Below are positions 26,189 to 36,930 of a stretch of 64,000 nucleotides of DNA, piece by piece. The notes under the pieces were generated by a model. It saw only the letters and a list, made by a program, of their open reading frames with translations. It ran no database searches and had not been told where the DNA came from. The DNA comes from Geobacter sp. AOG2 (GTDB taxonomy: Bacteria; Desulfobacterota; Desulfuromonadia; Geobacterales; Pseudopelobacteraceae), in NCBI RefSeq assembly GCF_019972295.1, contig NZ_BLJA01000001.1, positions 3,069,574 through 3,133,573 of the forward strand. The letters run 5' to 3'. A program made the position numbers and the translations under genes. Numbering within the stretch: position 1 is the first letter of the stretch; each line of letters starts with the position of its first letter.

Positions 26189-27457
26189 ATGAAACTGATC
26201 CTGCTCATCCTGTTCGCCCTGGTCACCGCCTTTACCTACTGGTTACGCCATATCAACCTGCGCCACCTGAAGCGCTACGGCTCGGCCGTGCCTGCGGGGT
26301 TCGAGGGGAGCATCGACGAAGAGAAGCTTCGCACGAGCACCGCCTACACCTTCGACAGCAGCCGGCTCGGGCTGTGGGAGTCGCTCTTCGACAACGGGCT
26401 TTTGATCCTGTTCCTGTTCTGCGGCCTGATAGGGCTCTATGACCATTTTGTCATGGGGCTCGGCAGTGGATTCATCGCCTCGGCCATCCTCTATTTTCTC
26501 ATTCTGACCTGGGCGCAGACCCTTCTGGGCATCCCCTTCGATCTGTACGGGACCTTTCGCATTGAGACGCGCTACGGTTTCAATACGACCACGCCCAGGT
26601 TGTGGCTCATGGATTTTCTCAAGTCCCAAACCATTGGTACGCTGCTATTGGCCTTCCTGGTCGGTGTGGCCTTCTGGCTCATCCAATGGAGCCCGCAGCG
26701 TTGGTGGCTCTGGGTGTGGGCCTTCATGGCCCTGTTCAGCCTGTTCATGATGTTTATCTCCCCCTATGTGATCGAGCCGCTTTTCAACAAGTTCGAGCCG
26801 GTAACCGAGGAGGGGCTGGAGGCGGAGATCCGTGTCATGATGGAGAAGGCCGGCCTGAGGGTAGGGCGGGTGATGCAGATGGACGCCTCCCGGCGCAGCA
26901 GGCATTCCAACGCCTATTTCACCGGTATCGGCAAGGTCAAGCGCATCGTGCTGTTCGACACGCTCATCAGGCAGATGAGCCACGGCGAGATCGTGGCGGT
27001 GCTGGCCCACGAAATAGGCCACTGGAAGAAGGGTCATATCTGGAAAAGGTTGCTGACAGCCGAGCTGCTTGCATTTGGCGGGGCATGGCTCAGTTTCAGG
27101 CTGCTCGCCTGGCCCGGCCTGCCCGCCCTTCTCGGGCTGCCGGGGAATCTGTCGCTCCCGGCGCGCATGGTCATCCTTGGCTTTATCGGTTCATTGGTTA
27201 TGTTCCCCCTGACCCCGCTTTCGGCATGGCGTTCACGTTGTCACGAACGGGAAGCCGACCGTTTCGCTTCCGACCTGACCGGCCGCCCGCAGGACCTTGC
27301 CTCGGCCCTGGTCAAACTGTCGGTCGAGAACCTCTCCAATCTTTTTCCTCATCCCTGGTATGCCGGTTTCTACTATTCCCATCCGCCGGCTGTGGAGAGG
27401 GTGCGGTCACTGCGTGAACTGGTCTCCGAAACCGGGAGCCGGGAACTGCCCTCTTGA
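26189..27457 (+). CDS. M48 family membrane metalloprotease (Ste24-like)
   Basis: 422 residues with several transmembrane segments. The N-terminal membrane domain contains GIPFDLYGTFRIETRYGFN, the CAAX-protease N-domain motif. HEIGHWKKGH carries the zinc HExxH, and the downstream ligand is in CHEREADRFAS. SRRSRHSNAYFTGIGKVKRI is also conserved in Ste24/M48A. In bacteria these enzymes act in membrane protein quality control. It follows elbB after a terminator. Confidence 0.93.
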   Translation: MKLILLILFALVTAFTYWLRHINLRHLKRYGSAVPAGFEGSIDEEKLRTSTAYTFDSSRLGLWESLFDNGLLILFLFCGLIGLYDHFVMGLGSGFIASAILYFLILTWAQTLLGIPFDLYGTFRIETRYGFNTTTPRLWLMDFLKSQTIGTLLLAFLVGVAFWLIQWSPQRWWLWVWAFMALFSLFMMFISPYVIEPLFNKFEPVTEEGLEAEIRVMMEKAGLRVGRVMQMDASRRSRHSNAYFTGIGKVKRIVLFDTLIRQMSHGEIVAVLAHEIGHWKKGHIWKRLLTAELLAFGGAWLSFRLLAWPGLPALLGLPGNLSLPARMVILGFIGSLVMFPLTPLSAWRSRCHEREADRFASDLTGRPQDLASALVKLSVENLSNLFPHPWYAGFYYSHPPAVERVRSLRELVSETGSRELPS

Positions 27458-27507
27458 TGCAACAGGTGCAAGGATTTATCGGTCGTTGACGATCCGTAAA
27501 AAAAATC

Positions 27508-27560
27508 TTGACAGGGCGGGTTCGGAACCCTATTCTGAATGAGTGATCATTCAGAATAGG
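27508..27560 (+). promoter_or_regulatory. Promoter and palindromic operator of the TetR gene
   Basis: TTGACA (27508-27513) and TATTCT (27531-27536) are 17 bp apart. The palindrome CCTATTCTGAATGA-GTGA-TCATTCAGAATAGG (27529-27560) has perfect 14-bp arms and covers the -10 and transcription start. It is the expected autorepression site. Its core GAATGA-N4-TCATTC recurs upstream of the efflux operon. Confidence 0.9.
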
Positions 27561-27569
27561 AGACAATGA

Positions 27570-28139
27570 ATGTCTTGCAAGCGTGACGATATTTTTAATG
27601 CAGCACGTAAACTCATCGCCGAGTGCGGTTTCCATGGGGCCTCCGTAGCCATGATCGCCGAGCGGGCAGGGGTCGGGGCAGGTACGATCTATCTCTATTT
27701 CAAGAGTAAAGACGTTCTCATCAACGAGCTGTATCAGGATATCGAAAAGCGGGTGTCGGCCTTCATTCTCAATGGGTACCCAGGGACAGGTCCCATCCGG
27801 GAGCGGTTCATTCATCTCGGGACGCGGCTTCTCACCTACTTCATCGCCAATCCCCTCGATTTCCGCTATGTGGAGCAATTTTACTACTCTCCTTATGGCG
27901 TGGCCTTTCGCAGGGACAGGATTATGGGCGAACCGGGCAAGCATACCGTGTATAACGAGCTGTTCGAACAGGGGGTCAGCCAGCAGGTATTACGGAATCT
28001 TCCGTTTTTCGTCATCGACTCCCTGGCGTTTGGTCCTTTGCTCGCGGTGGCCCGCGATCATATTCTGGGGTTCATCACGCTGGACGATCATCTTCTGGAA
28101 GAGGTTGTTGTCGCCAGTTGGGATTCCATAAAGCGGTAA
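27570..28139 (+). CDS. TetR/AcrR family repressor of the efflux operon
   Basis: 189 residues from the ATG 7 nt after GGAG, which itself lies at the edge of the operator palindrome. The N-terminal HTH is typical: IFNAARKLIAECGFHGASVAMIAERAGVGAGTIYLYFKSKDVL (pieces at about 6-48). The C-terminal domain would bind a ligand. It is followed in the same direction by adeA/acrA-, acrB- and oprM-like genes, and shares an operator core with their upstream region. It very probably represses itself and the pump, as AcrR or TtgR does. Confidence 0.92.
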   Translation: MSCKRDDIFNAARKLIAECGFHGASVAMIAERAGVGAGTIYLYFKSKDVLINELYQDIEKRVSAFILNGYPGTGPIRERFIHLGTRLLTYFIANPLDFRYVEQFYYSPYGVAFRRDRIMGEPGKHTVYNELFEQGVSQQVLRNLPFFVIDSLAFGPLLAVARDHILGFITLDDHLLEEVVVASWDSIKR

Positions 28140-28182
28140 GCTGGATTCGCCGTAGGAGTAAGTTTTTTTTGAGTTGAGTTAA

Positions 28183-28198
28183 GAATGACTGTTCATTC
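28183..28198 (+). promoter_or_regulatory. Second TetR operator, upstream of the RND operon
   Basis: GAATGA-CTGT-TCATTC repeats the inner core of the operator at 27529-27560. It lies 78 bp before the membrane-fusion gene, overlapping the likely promoter region (TTGAGT at 28169-28174). This ties the regulator to the pump. Confidence 0.8.
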
Positions 28199-28275
28199 GT
28201 AATTTTAAATAGATAGCTCGATAAGGGCCGGTCCGCGGTCGGGCCGGAAATTCATCAGACAACATAGAGGTGGTT

Positions 28276-29472
28276 ATGCAAAGCAAGTTCAGAATTCTAC
28301 TGGTAAGCGCTATGGGAGCGTTTGTTGGCGGGCTGCTGCTTACGGGCTGCGGGAAAAAGCAGGCAGCAGCACCGAAAGCCGGTCCCCCCGAAGTGGGTGT
28401 GGTGGTCATCCAACCTCAACGCGTCTCCCTGACGACGGAATTGCCGGGACGCACCTCAGCCCACCTGATCGCCGAGGTACGTCCCCAAGTCAGTGGGATC
28501 ATCCAGAAGCGGGTCTTCACCGAAGGAAGCGATGTCAAGGCCGGCCAAGTGCTCTACCAGATTGACCCGGCGAGCTATCAGGCGGCCTACGCCAGCGCCA
28601 AGGCGGCCCTTGCCAAGGCGGAAGCCAGTCTCGCAAGCGTCCGGCTGAAGGCCGAACGTTACAAGGAGTTGGTGAAGATCAAGGCGGTCAGCCAGCAGGA
28701 CTATGACGACGCCTATGCCGCGCTCAAGCAAGGCGAGGCTGATGTGGCCTCCAATAAGGCCGCAGTGGAAACCGCCCGCATCAATCTGGCTTATACCAAG
28801 GTAACCGCTCCCATCTCCGGGCGCATCGGCCGTTCGACCGTAACCGACGGTGCACTGGTGACCGGCAACCAGGCCACGGCGCTGGCCACGATTCAGCAAC
28901 TTGGTTCCATGTATGTGGATGTCACTCAGTCCAGCGCCGATCTGTTGCGCCTTAAACAGAGTCTGGCCAGCGGCCTGCTGAAAAACAGCGCGACGACCCA
29001 GGCCCGGGTCAAACTGGTATTGGAGGACGGCAGCGCCTATCCGTTGCCGGGCACCTTGAAATTTTCAGAGGTCACCGTGGATCAGAGCACCGGTTCCGTT
29101 ACCCTGCGGGCGGTGTTCCCGAACCCGAAACAAACCCTGCTGCCGGGCATGTTCGTCCGTGCGATTCTGGAAGAGGGGGTCAATGAGAGCGCCATCCTGG
29201 TCCCGCAGCGCGGCGTGAGCCGTAATCAGAAAGGCGACGCCACGGTAATGGTGGTCGGGGCGGAGGAAAAGGTGGAGCCACGGATCATCACGGTTGCCCG
29301 GACTATCGGCGACAACTGGCTGGTCAGCGGCGGACTCAAGGCAGGAGACCGCGTCATTCTGGAAGGGACACAGAAGGCCCGCCCGGGAACGCCGGTCAAG
29401 GCTGTTCCATTCGACAGCAAGCCTGCCGCGGCTCCCGCCGGAACGCCCCAACCCGCTGCCGCCAAAAAATAA
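28276..29472 (+). CDS. RND efflux membrane-fusion lipoprotein (AcrA-like)
   Basis: 398 residues from ATG 28276, with GAGG 5 nt upstream. It is a lipoprotein with lipobox LLLTGC. The order is barrel-sandwich half (PEVGVVVIQPQRVSLTTELPG, VRPQVSGIIQKRVFTEGSDV), alpha-hairpin (about 100-170), second lipoyl half (INLAYTKVTAPISGRIGRS) and membrane-proximal domains. It links the inner-membrane pump to the outer-membrane channel. First gene of a three-gene operon; the next start is 12 nt after its stop. Confidence 0.94.
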   Translation: MQSKFRILLVSAMGAFVGGLLLTGCGKKQAAAPKAGPPEVGVVVIQPQRVSLTTELPGRTSAHLIAEVRPQVSGIIQKRVFTEGSDVKAGQVLYQIDPASYQAAYASAKAALAKAEASLASVRLKAERYKELVKIKAVSQQDYDDAYAALKQGEADVASNKAAVETARINLAYTKVTAPISGRIGRSTVTDGALVTGNQATALATIQQLGSMYVDVTQSSADLLRLKQSLASGLLKNSATTQARVKLVLEDGSAYPLPGTLKFSEVTVDQSTGSVTLRAVFPNPKQTLLPGMFVRAILEEGVNESAILVPQRGVSRNQKGDATVMVVGAEEKVEPRIITVARTIGDNWLVSGGLKAGDRVILEGTQKARPGTPVKAVPFDSKPAAAPAGTPQPAAAKK

Positions 29473-29484
29473 AGGAGCCCATCC

Positions 29485-32400
29485 ATGCCTCGTTTTTTCA
29501 TCAATCGCCCGATCTTTGCCTGGGTGATCGCCATTCTGGTCATGCTGGCGGGCCTCCTGTCGATCAAGAGTCTGCCGGTTTCCCAATATCCGGCGATCGC
29601 GCCGCCGCAGATCGCCATCAACGCCACCTATCCGGGGGCCTCGGCCCAGACGGTACAGGATACGGTCACCCAGGTCATTGAACAGAAGCTGAACGGTATC
29701 GATAACCTGATCTATATGGCGTCCACCAGCGACTCGGCAGGGGCCGTGTCCATCACCCTGACCTTCAAGGCCGGTACCGACCCGAACATCGCCCAGGTCC
29801 AGGTGCAGAACAAACTGCAACTGGCTACGCCGCTCCTGCCACAGATCGTTCAGAAGCAAGGCATAGCGGTCGTAAAATCCACCCGGAACTTCCTGCTGAT
29901 CATCGGGCTGGCATCGGAAGACGGCTCCATGGACCGCAACGCCCTGACCGACTACATGGTGTCCAATCTTCAGGATATCATCAGCCGCTTGGAAGGCGTG
30001 GGGGAATTGCAGCTCTTCGGCACCCAGAACGCCATGCGGATCTGGTTGAATCCGACCAAGCTGAATAACTATCATCTGACCTCCAACGAGGTGTCAGCAG
30101 CACTTCAGGCCCAGAACGTCCAGGTCTCTGCCGGACAGTTCGGCGGAACCCCGGCCGTGCAGGGGCAGCAGTTGAACGCCACCATCACCGCGCGCACGCT
30201 GCTCCGGACTCCGGAGCAGTTCGACGCCATCGTCCTGCGCACCAATAGCGACGGCTCCACGGTCAAGCTCAAGGATGTGGCCGAAACCAAGATCGGCACA
30301 GAAAGCTATGACATCACGTCCTACTACAACGGAAAACCGATGGGAGGCATGGCAATACGGCTGGCGGCAGGCGCCAACGCCCTGGATACCGGCAACCGGG
30401 TCAAGGCCAAGATGGCAGAGCTGTCCAAATATTTCCCTGCCGGCATGAAGGTGGTCTATCCCTACGACACCACCCCGTTTGTCAAGATCTCCATCGAAGA
30501 GGTGGTCCGTACCCTGTTTGAGGCGGTTTGCCTGGTCTTTATCATCATGTTCCTTTTCTTGCAGAACATCCGGGCCACCCTGATTCCCACCATTGCCGTG
30601 CCGGTGGTGTTGTTGGGCACCATGGGGGTACTGGCGGCCTGCGGCTTCTCCATCAACACCCTGACCATGTTTGCCTTGGTCATTGTCATAGGCCTGTTGG
30701 TTGACGACGCGATTGTTGTCGTGGAGAACGTGGAACGGATCATGACCGAGGAAGGGTTGCCTCCCAAGGAGGCGACCATCAAGTCCATGGGGCAGATCAC
30801 CAGCGCCCTGTGGGGCATCGCCACCGTTCTGACGGCGGTCTTTCTCCCCATGGCCTTCTTCGGCGGTTCCACCGGTGTCATCTACCGCCAATTCTCCATC
30901 ACCATCATCTCCGCCATGATCCTCTCGGTCATGGTGGCCATGATCCTGACCCCGGCTCTCTGCGCCACCCTGCTTAAGCCGGTGGCAAAGGGGCATCATG
31001 CCGGTGAGACCGGTTGGTTTGCCTGGTTCTTCCGCCACTTCAATCGGACGTTTGAATTCTGCCGGAGCAAGTATGAAGGGATCGTCGGCCGTTCCTTCGG
31101 CAAGCCGGTGCGCTACCTGCTGGTATACGGAACCATCGTCGCCGGCATGGTGTTCTTTTTTATGCGGCTTCCCACGTCGTTCCTTCCCGATGAGGATCAG
31201 GGATTCCTCATCTGCCAGGTTCAACTGCCCGCCGGGGCTACCCAGGCGCGGACCGAGCAGATGATGCGGCAGGTGGAGCGGCATTTCCTCCAGGATGAGG
31301 CCAAGACCGTGGAAGGTGTCATCTCCATCACCGGGTTCAGTTTTGCCGGCCGCGGCCAGAACATGGGGCTGGCCTTTGTGAAGCTCAAGGACTGGAAGGT
31401 GCGCAAGAGCACGGACCTGAAGGCGCCGGCCATTGCCGGCCGCGCCATGAAGGCGTTCTCTCAATTCCGCGATGGCATGGCATTCGCCTTTGCCCCACCG
31501 GCGGTTCTGGAACTGGGTGTGGCGAACGGCTTCGACTTCCAGTTGCAGGATCGTGGCGGCCTGGGGCATGAAAAGCTGATGGAGGCCCGCAACCAGTTGC
31601 TGGGCATGGGCGGGAAGAATCCGAAACTGGTTGCGGTGCGCCCCAACGGCCAGGATGATTCTCCCCAGTTCAAGCTGGATATCGATGATGTGCGGGCCGG
31701 CGCCCAAGGGGTGTCGCTGGCGGACATCAACAACGTGCTGGCCACCGCCTGGGGGAGTACCTACGTTAACGACTTCATCGAAAACGGCCGCGTCAAGAAG
31801 GTCTACCTCCAGTCGGATGCCCGGTATCGCATGGTGCCGGAGGATATCAACAGATGGTATGTCAGCAATAAGAACGGTGATATGGTGCCCTTTTCCGCCT
31901 TTGCCACCGCTCGCTGGCAGTACGGTTCACCCAGGCTGGAACGGTATAACGGCATTCCGTCCGTGGAAATCCAGGGACAGGCCGCCCCGGGGATAAGCAC
32001 CGGCGAAGCCATGTCCGAGATGGAGAAGATGGCGGCTCAACTGCCGACCGGGATCGGCTACGAATGGACCGGTCTCTCCTACGAGGAAAAAAATGCCGGC
32101 GCCCAGGCACCGGCGCTCTACGCCATCTCGCTTCTGGTAGTGTTTCTCGCCGTGGCGGCGTTGTACGAGAGCTGGACCATCCCCTTCGTCAACCTGCTGA
32201 TGCTGCCGCTCGGTCTTGTGGGGGCGGTTACGGCGGTTACGTTGCGGGCGCTGCCCAACGACGTCTACCTCCAGATCGGTTTGCTTACCACCGTAGGACT
32301 TTCCACCAAGAATGCCATTCTGATCATCCAGTTCATCAAGGATCAGATGCACCAGGGGCATGAACTGGTCGATGCCACCCTGGCGGCGGTAAAGATCCGG

Positions 32401-32655
32401 CTTAGGCCGGTCATCATGACGTCACTGGCGTTCTTCTTCGGCACATTGCCGCTGGCCTTAACCCGCGGCGCCGGGGCCGGAGCCCAGAACGCCATAGGTA
32501 CCGCCGTTACCGGCGGGCTCTTGTCGTCCACCTTCATTGACTTGATCTTTATTCCGTTTTTCTTTGTCCTGGTCTCCCGTCTGTTCGCGAAGAAGCAGCG
32601 CCAACTTGCGCCTGTAGAACCTGACGTTGTGACCACCCCCCCGGAGGTGCATTGA
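29485..32655 (+). CDS. RND multidrug efflux transporter (AcrB-like, HAE1)
   Basis: 1056 residues, normal for AcrB. It begins [16 protein letters not shown] and has the proton-relay aspartates in [16 protein letters not shown] within TM4, FLPDEDQG at the second pore domain, and [13 protein letters not shown] near TM10-11. Twelve transmembrane segments and two large periplasmic loops are expected. It exports hydrophobic toxic compounds using the proton gradient. It is flanked by its fusion protein and channel. Confidence 0.96.
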   Translation: MPRFFINRPIFAWVIAILVMLAGLLSIKSLPVSQYPAIAPPQIAINATYPGASAQTVQDTVTQVIEQKLNGIDNLIYMASTSDSAGAVSITLTFKAGTDPNIAQVQVQNKLQLATPLLPQIVQKQGIAVVKSTRNFLLIIGLASEDGSMDRNALTDYMVSNLQDIISRLEGVGELQLFGTQNAMRIWLNPTKLNNYHLTSNEVSAALQAQNVQVSAGQFGGTPAVQGQQLNATITARTLLRTPEQFDAIVLRTNSDGSTVKLKDVAETKIGTESYDITSYYNGKPMGGMAIRLAAGANALDTGNRVKAKMAELSKYFPAGMKVVYPYDTTPFVKISIEEVVRTLFEAVCLVFIIMFLFLQNIRATLIPTIAVPVVLLGTMGVLAACGFSINTLTMFALVIVIGLLVDDAIVVVENVERIMTEEGLPPKEATIKSMGQITSALWGIATVLTAVFLPMAFFGGSTGVIYRQFSITIISAMILSVMVAMILTPALCATLLKPVAKGHHAGETGWFAWFFRHFNRTFEFCRSKYEGIVGRSFGKPVRYLLVYGTIVAGMVFFFMRLPTSFLPDEDQGFLICQVQLPAGATQARTEQMMRQVERHFLQDEAKTVEGVISITGFSFAGRGQNMGLAFVKLKDWKVRKSTDLKAPAIAGRAMKAFSQFRDGMAFAFAPPAVLELGVANGFDFQLQDRGGLGHEKLMEARNQLLGMGGKNPKLVAVRPNGQDDSPQFKLDIDDVRAGAQGVSLADINNVLATAWGSTYVNDFIENGRVKKVYLQSDARYRMVPEDINRWYVSNKNGDMVPFSAFATARWQYGSPRLERYNGIPSVEIQGQAAPGISTGEAMSEMEKMAAQLPTGIGYEWTGLSYEEKNAGAQAPALYAISLLVVFLAVAALYESWTIPFVNLLMLPLGLVGAVTAVTLRALPNDVYLQIGLLTTVGLSTKNAILIIQFIKDQMHQGHELVDATLAAVKIRLRPVIMTSLAFFFGTLPLALTRGAGAGAQNAIGTAVTGGLLSSTFIDLIFIPFFFVLVSRLFAKKQRQLAPVEPDVVTTPPEVH

Positions 32656-32656
32656 C

Positions 32657-34087
32657 ATGAAACCTGTAAAGCGTAGTACGGCAGCTCTCTGCCTCCCTCT
32701 GGGTGCGTTGCTTTACCTCACCGGCTGTACGACCATGGCTCCTACCTATGCACGCCCCGAATCTCCCGCCCCGGCCGCCTGGCCGAGCGGCCCGGCCTAC
32801 AAAAACGGCGAAGCCAAGCCGGGCGGCCAAGCGGCCGCCGAGATTCCCTGGCGGGATTTCTTCCAGGACGATAACCTTAGGAAGGTCATCGACCTGGCGC
32901 TTGCCAATAACCGCGATCTTCGGGTTGCCGCGCTTACCATCGAGAAATATCAGGCCATGTACCAGATTCAGCGGGCCGAACTGTTCCCGACGGTCAACGC
33001 CTCCGGCAGCGCCACGGTCCAGCGCTACCCGGCAAGTGTTTCGAGTTCCGGAAACGCCTATATTGCCCGCTCATATAGTGTCAACCTCGGCTTCAGCTCC
33101 TATGAGCTGGACTTCTTCGGCCGCGTGCGAAGCCTCAAGGATCAGGCGTTGGAGCAATTCCTGGCCACGGAGCAGGCGCGGACCAGCACCCAGATCAGTT
33201 TGGTGGCCGAAGTCGCCGGCAGTTATCTGACCCTCGCCGCAGACCGTGAACATCTGCAACTCGTGAAGGACACGCTTGCCAGCCAGCAGGCCTCCTACGA
33301 TCTGATCAAGCGCCGCTTTGAACTGGGTGCTTCCTCGGAACTCGACCTGCGCCAAGCCCAGACCAGCGTCGATACGGCGCGGGCGGATATGGCAAAGTAC
33401 ACCGCCCTGGTTGCTCAGGATGAGAACGGTTTGACGTTGCTGGTTGGTTCGCCGGTTCCGGCGGGGTTGCTCCCGTCCAAGCTCGGCACGGCTGCCATGC
33501 TGAAGGATATCGGCCCAGGGGTACCGTCAGAGGTGTTGCAACGGCGTCCCGACATCCTCCAGGCCGAGAGTCAGCTCAAGGGGGCCAACGCCAATATTGG
33601 CGCCGCCCGCGCCGCCTTTTTTCCGCGCATTTCCCTGACCGCCTCCGCCGGCACCACCAGCGACCAGCTTGCCAATCTCTTTACAGCCGGTTCGGCGGCT
33701 TGGGCCTTTGCTCCCCAGATATCCCTGCCGATCTTTGACGCGGGAGCAAATCGCGCCAATCTGGAGGTGGCAAAGGTAGATAAGGCGATTTACGTGGCCC
33801 AGTATGAAAAGGCGATCCAGACCGCATTCAGAGAGGTGGCCGACGCCCTTGCGGAGCGCGGGACCCTGGGCGACCAGTTGGCAGCCCAGCAGTCGTTGGT
33901 CGAGGCTACCTCCGTGAGTTACAACCTGTCCGAGGCCCGTTATAAAAACGGGATCGACAGCTATCTGAGCGTCCTTGATTCCCAGCGTGCCCAGTACTCG
34001 GCCCAGCAAAATCTGATCAGCGTCAGCCTCTCGCGGCTCACGAATATGGTAACGCTCTACAAGGTGCTTGGCGGCGGCGGAATATAG
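32657..34087 (+). CDS. Outer-membrane efflux lipoprotein (OprM/NodT family)
   Basis: 476 residues, lipobox LLYLTGC. Two structural repeats follow: [34 protein letters not shown], then [35 protein letters not shown] (cited in pieces) and [20 protein letters not shown]-type endings, as in OprM. It forms the outer-membrane duct of the pump. It starts 1 nt after the acrB-like stop. Confidence 0.95.
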   Translation: MKPVKRSTAALCLPLGALLYLTGCTTMAPTYARPESPAPAAWPSGPAYKNGEAKPGGQAAAEIPWRDFFQDDNLRKVIDLALANNRDLRVAALTIEKYQAMYQIQRAELFPTVNASGSATVQRYPASVSSSGNAYIARSYSVNLGFSSYELDFFGRVRSLKDQALEQFLATEQARTSTQISLVAEVAGSYLTLAADREHLQLVKDTLASQQASYDLIKRRFELGASSELDLRQAQTSVDTARADMAKYTALVAQDENGLTLLVGSPVPAGLLPSKLGTAAMLKDIGPGVPSEVLQRRPDILQAESQLKGANANIGAARAAFFPRISLTASAGTTSDQLANLFTAGSAAWAFAPQISLPIFDAGANRANLEVAKVDKAIYVAQYEKAIQTAFREVADALAERGTLGDQLAAQQSLVEATSVSYNLSEARYKNGIDSYLSVLDSQRAQYSAQQNLISVSLSRLTNMVTLYKVLGGGGI

Positions 34088-34189
34088 ATTTTCCGATGGC
34101 CTTCCGCCCGCATCAGGTCTGAAATACGGCCGAAATGCGGCGAGACGTGGGTCAGTCCGTTGTTTTTAAATTGTTTTGGTGTAAAATCG

Positions 34190-34242
34190 ACAGTGTCCGG
34201 CCGGTAATTGCAGAGAAGCAGTTCGCACGTGCCGGACACTGT
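34190..34242. repeat. 11-bp inverted repeat before the ArnT-like gene
   Basis: ACAGTGTCCGG and CCGGACACTGT are perfectly complementary around a 31-nt loop. This could end the efflux operon transcript or control the downstream gene. A TAAAAT -10-like box lies at its left edge. Confidence 0.45.
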
Positions 34243-34265
34243 TTGTGGTAATAGGGATGTCAGTC

Positions 34266-36014
34266 ATGAACGACCTTAAGGCCTATTTCTCCCCCCGCCA
34301 CTATCCGGCACTGCGGGATATCTCGATACTGTTGTTCCTGTTCGGCGGGGCCTTCTTCCTCTTCCTGGGGCATGCCGGACTGATTGAGCCGGACGAAGGG
34401 CGTTATTCGGAAATCCCCCGCGAGATGCTGGAAAAAGGGGATTTCGTCACTCCAACGCTGAACTATGTCCACTACTTCGAAAAACCACCCCTGCACTACT
34501 GGCTGAATGCCCTCTCCTTCAAGCTCTTCGGGCTGAATGAATTTGCCGCCCGGTTTGCCGGCACGCTGGCGGGGCTTCTGACCGTACTTCTTGTCTACCA
34601 TACCGGCCGCAAACTGTTCGGCAGGCGCGAGGGGCTATTCTCGGCCTTCATCCTGGGCACCTCCACCGGATTCCTCGCCCAGTCCCGCATCAACCTGACC
34701 GACATGACATTGACTTTTTGTCTGTCGGCGGCCCTGTGCTGCTTCATTATCGCTGCCGGAGCCGACGAACGGCACAAAGGGCGCTACTATTATTCGTTTT
34801 TTCTGTTTTCGGCCCTGGCGGTGCTCACCAAGGGGTTGATCGGGATTGTCTTTCCTGCTGGCATCATTGTCATCTATCTTGCAACGACCCGCCGCTGGCA
34901 TCTGCTGAAAGAGATGCACCTGGTCGGCGGCGTCGGGCTTTTCCTGGTCGTGGCGGTCCCCTGGTTCGTGCTGGTATCGCAGCGCAATCCCGAGTTCGCC
35001 CGTTTCTTTTTCATCCATGAACACCTGGAGCGCTTCCTCACCAAGGTCCACGGCCGGTATCAACCGTTCTGGTTCTTTGCCCCCATTCTGCTCCTGACCA
35101 TGCTCCCCTGGTCGTTCTACGCCGTGCGTGCCGTTGTCCGGGCATGGGGCGAGCGGCGGCAACAGAACGGGGACCGCCTGGTGTTCCTGCTTGCCTGGGC
35201 TGCATTCATCTTCATCTTTTTTTCCGCATCCGATTCCAAGCTGATCCCGTATATCCTCCCCGTGTTCCCCCCGTTGGCCCTCCTGACGGGCAAGCTGTTC
35301 TCCGATCTGATGGACCGGGAACAGCAGAGGAATTTCGCCCCGGAAAGCGCGGTGCTGGGTACGCTCATGCTCGTGACGGCAGCCCTTGCGGTCCTCTATC
35401 CCCATGTGCGGGAGCTTGCCCCATTTCTCACGGGGACGGGCCTGGTCCGGCCCGGCAGCTCGCTTTTGACGAAGCAGCCGATCCTGTCACCGGCAGGTGG
35501 CGTCGTCATGGCCTGTCTATCGTTTTCCATGGGTGCGGCGATTTGGCTGGCCGGACGGAGAAAGGAAGTGCTGATCCTGTTTGCCGGCCTCTGTCTCAGC
35601 TCATACTTTCTGGAAACCATAGGGCTTCAGGTATTCATGGAGGGGATCGAGTTCAAGAAATCTTCAAAAGAACTTGCGCTTCTGGCGCAACAGACCACAT
35701 CGCGCGGCGGTTGCCTCGTCTCGTTCGGTTATGAACAATCGCTGCCGTTCTACACCGGGAAGCGGGTCGTGGTGGTGGGAGACATGGGTGAGCTGGAGTT
35801 CGGGAGCAAGCAGGGCAATCAGGCGTCCTGGTTTGTTGACGAAGCCGATTTCATGCGACTGTGGCAGGGAACACGGCCGGTTGTCGTGCTGCTTAAAAGA
35901 GCCGACTACGAGCGGATTGCCCCCCGACTTGTCCCCGAGGCCTCGGTCTTGGGCTCCAAAGGCAAAAAGATACTGATCTGCAACGGGAGCACAACGAATC
36001 TCCCGCTACCGTAG
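34266..36014 (+). CDS. ArnT-like membrane glycosyltransferase (GT-C fold, PMT family)
   Basis: 582 residues from ATG 34266, which follows TAGGG by 9 nt; in-frame GTG/ATG starts lie 7 and 3 codons earlier. About 11 to 12 transmembrane segments. The first periplasmic loop contains LIEPDEGRYSEIPREMLEKGD with the catalytic acidic residues, then YFEKPPLHYWLNA, as in ArnT and other undecaprenyl-phosphate-sugar transferases. The C-terminal soluble part is about 120 residues. It probably modifies lipid A or another surface glycan; the sugar is not known. Confidence 0.88.
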   Translation: MNDLKAYFSPRHYPALRDISILLFLFGGAFFLFLGHAGLIEPDEGRYSEIPREMLEKGDFVTPTLNYVHYFEKPPLHYWLNALSFKLFGLNEFAARFAGTLAGLLTVLLVYHTGRKLFGRREGLFSAFILGTSTGFLAQSRINLTDMTLTFCLSAALCCFIIAAGADERHKGRYYYSFFLFSALAVLTKGLIGIVFPAGIIVIYLATTRRWHLLKEMHLVGGVGLFLVVAVPWFVLVSQRNPEFARFFFIHEHLERFLTKVHGRYQPFWFFAPILLLTMLPWSFYAVRAVVRAWGERRQQNGDRLVFLLAWAAFIFIFFSASDSKLIPYILPVFPPLALLTGKLFSDLMDREQQRNFAPESAVLGTLMLVTAALAVLYPHVRELAPFLTGTGLVRPGSSLLTKQPILSPAGGVVMACLSFSMGAAIWLAGRRKEVLILFAGLCLSSYFLETIGLQVFMEGIEFKKSSKELALLAQQTTSRGGCLVSFGYEQSLPFYTGKRVVVVGDMGELEFGSKQGNQASWFVDEADFMRLWQGTRPVVVLLKRADYERIAPRLVPEASVLGSKGKKILICNGSTTNLPLP

Positions 36015-36119
36015 GGAGCACAACGGACCTCGGAGCAAAGGCGGCGGTCCGGCGAATAAAACAGTCTGTCCGCCCGGTGAAGAGCCGGCCCTCTCCGCAC
36101 CCGGAGGTAACGGCCTGCA

Positions 36120-36722
36120 TCAATCCTTTGTGTACAGTACCGCCACGGCCTTTGCCACGTTTTCTCCCGTGGAAACCCATCCATGGGGCTGGCTGGAGTC
36201 ATAGTAGATGCTGTCACCGGCGCACAGGCGGATGATCTCGTTATTATAGTGGAGATCCAGTTCGCCCTCCACGATGTAGAGGAACTCCTCGTCACCCTCA
36301 TGCTTGAAGAAGAGTCTTTCATCCCAGGGGCACTTGTCGAACTCCACCAGAAACGGCTCCATGTGTTTGTGCCGCATCCCCTGGGCAAGCGAATGGTAGA
36401 CATACGGGCGCGAAACGTCATTGATCACCGGCCGCTGGACCGCTTCGAACTCCCGGACCGTCTCCCGCTTGGTCACCACGTACTTCTGGCGATTGCTCTC
36501 ATCCTCGAAAAAGAAGTGGATGCCGACCTTGAGTCCCTTGGCGATTTTAAGCAACGTTGCCAAGGGGGGGACGACCTGCTCATTCTCGATCTGCGACAGG
36601 AGAGGCTTGGACAGGGTCGTCAGGTCGGACAACTCCTGGAGGGTCAGCCGTTTCTGCTGGCGGAGCCCCCTGATCTTCTGGCCGATGCGGAATTCCTTGA
36701 TTTGCGCCTTGATGTCGGTCAT
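36120..36722 (-). CDS. XRE-family regulator with C-terminal cupin domain
   Basis: 200 residues from ATG 36722, preceded by GGGAGGG. The N-terminal HTH (IGQKIRGLRQQKRLTLQELSDLTTLSKPLLSQIEN region, about 13-50) is followed by a cupin domain with HKHMEPFLVEF, EFLYIVEGELDLHY and DSIYYDSSQPHGW. Such regulators sense small molecules through the cupin, e.g. in amino-acid, polyamine or acetate metabolism. It is divergent from the degP-like gene. The target is unknown. Confidence 0.92.
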   Translation of the reverse strand: MTDIKAQIKEFRIGQKIRGLRQQKRLTLQELSDLTTLSKPLLSQIENEQVVPPLATLLKIAKGLKVGIHFFFEDESNRQKYVVTKRETVREFEAVQRPVINDVSRPYVYHSLAQGMRHKHMEPFLVEFDKCPWDERLFFKHEGDEEFLYIVEGELDLHYNNEIIRLCAGDSIYYDSSQPHGWVSTGENVAKAVAVLYTKD

Positions 36723-36768
36723 TGGTCCCTCCCGTACATAAATTCGGATGTTTGGGTACATGAAATTA

Positions 36769-36797
36769 TTTTTACACAATGTGCATACGGTTTACAA
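36769..36797 (-). promoter_or_regulatory. Candidate promoter of the XRE-cupin gene
   Basis: On the minus strand TTGTAA (36797-36792) and TAAAAA (36774-36769) are 17 bp apart, about 47 bp before the start. For the divergent protease gene, TTGACA at 36857-36862 with AATAGT 18 bp later is a weaker candidate. Confidence 0.5.
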
Positions 36798-36930
36798 TAA
36801 CATTATTATAGCAGATAAAACAAAGGCGGTCCAAGGCCTGCTTTTCTTGAATTCCGTTGACATCCGGGATATATTTGGACAATAGTTTCGCAGGTGAATC
36901 CAACCAAGGCGAGTGGCTAACGAGAACCAT

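Noticed and set aside
30094-31707. 537-codon open frame antisense to the acrB-like gene
   Set aside because: Shadow of a strongly supported RND transporter; His/Gly/Asp-rich product.
27570-34087. Horizontally acquired resistance island
   Set aside because: Base composition and codon use look like neighbours, and no integrase, IS or attachment repeats flank the pump genes.
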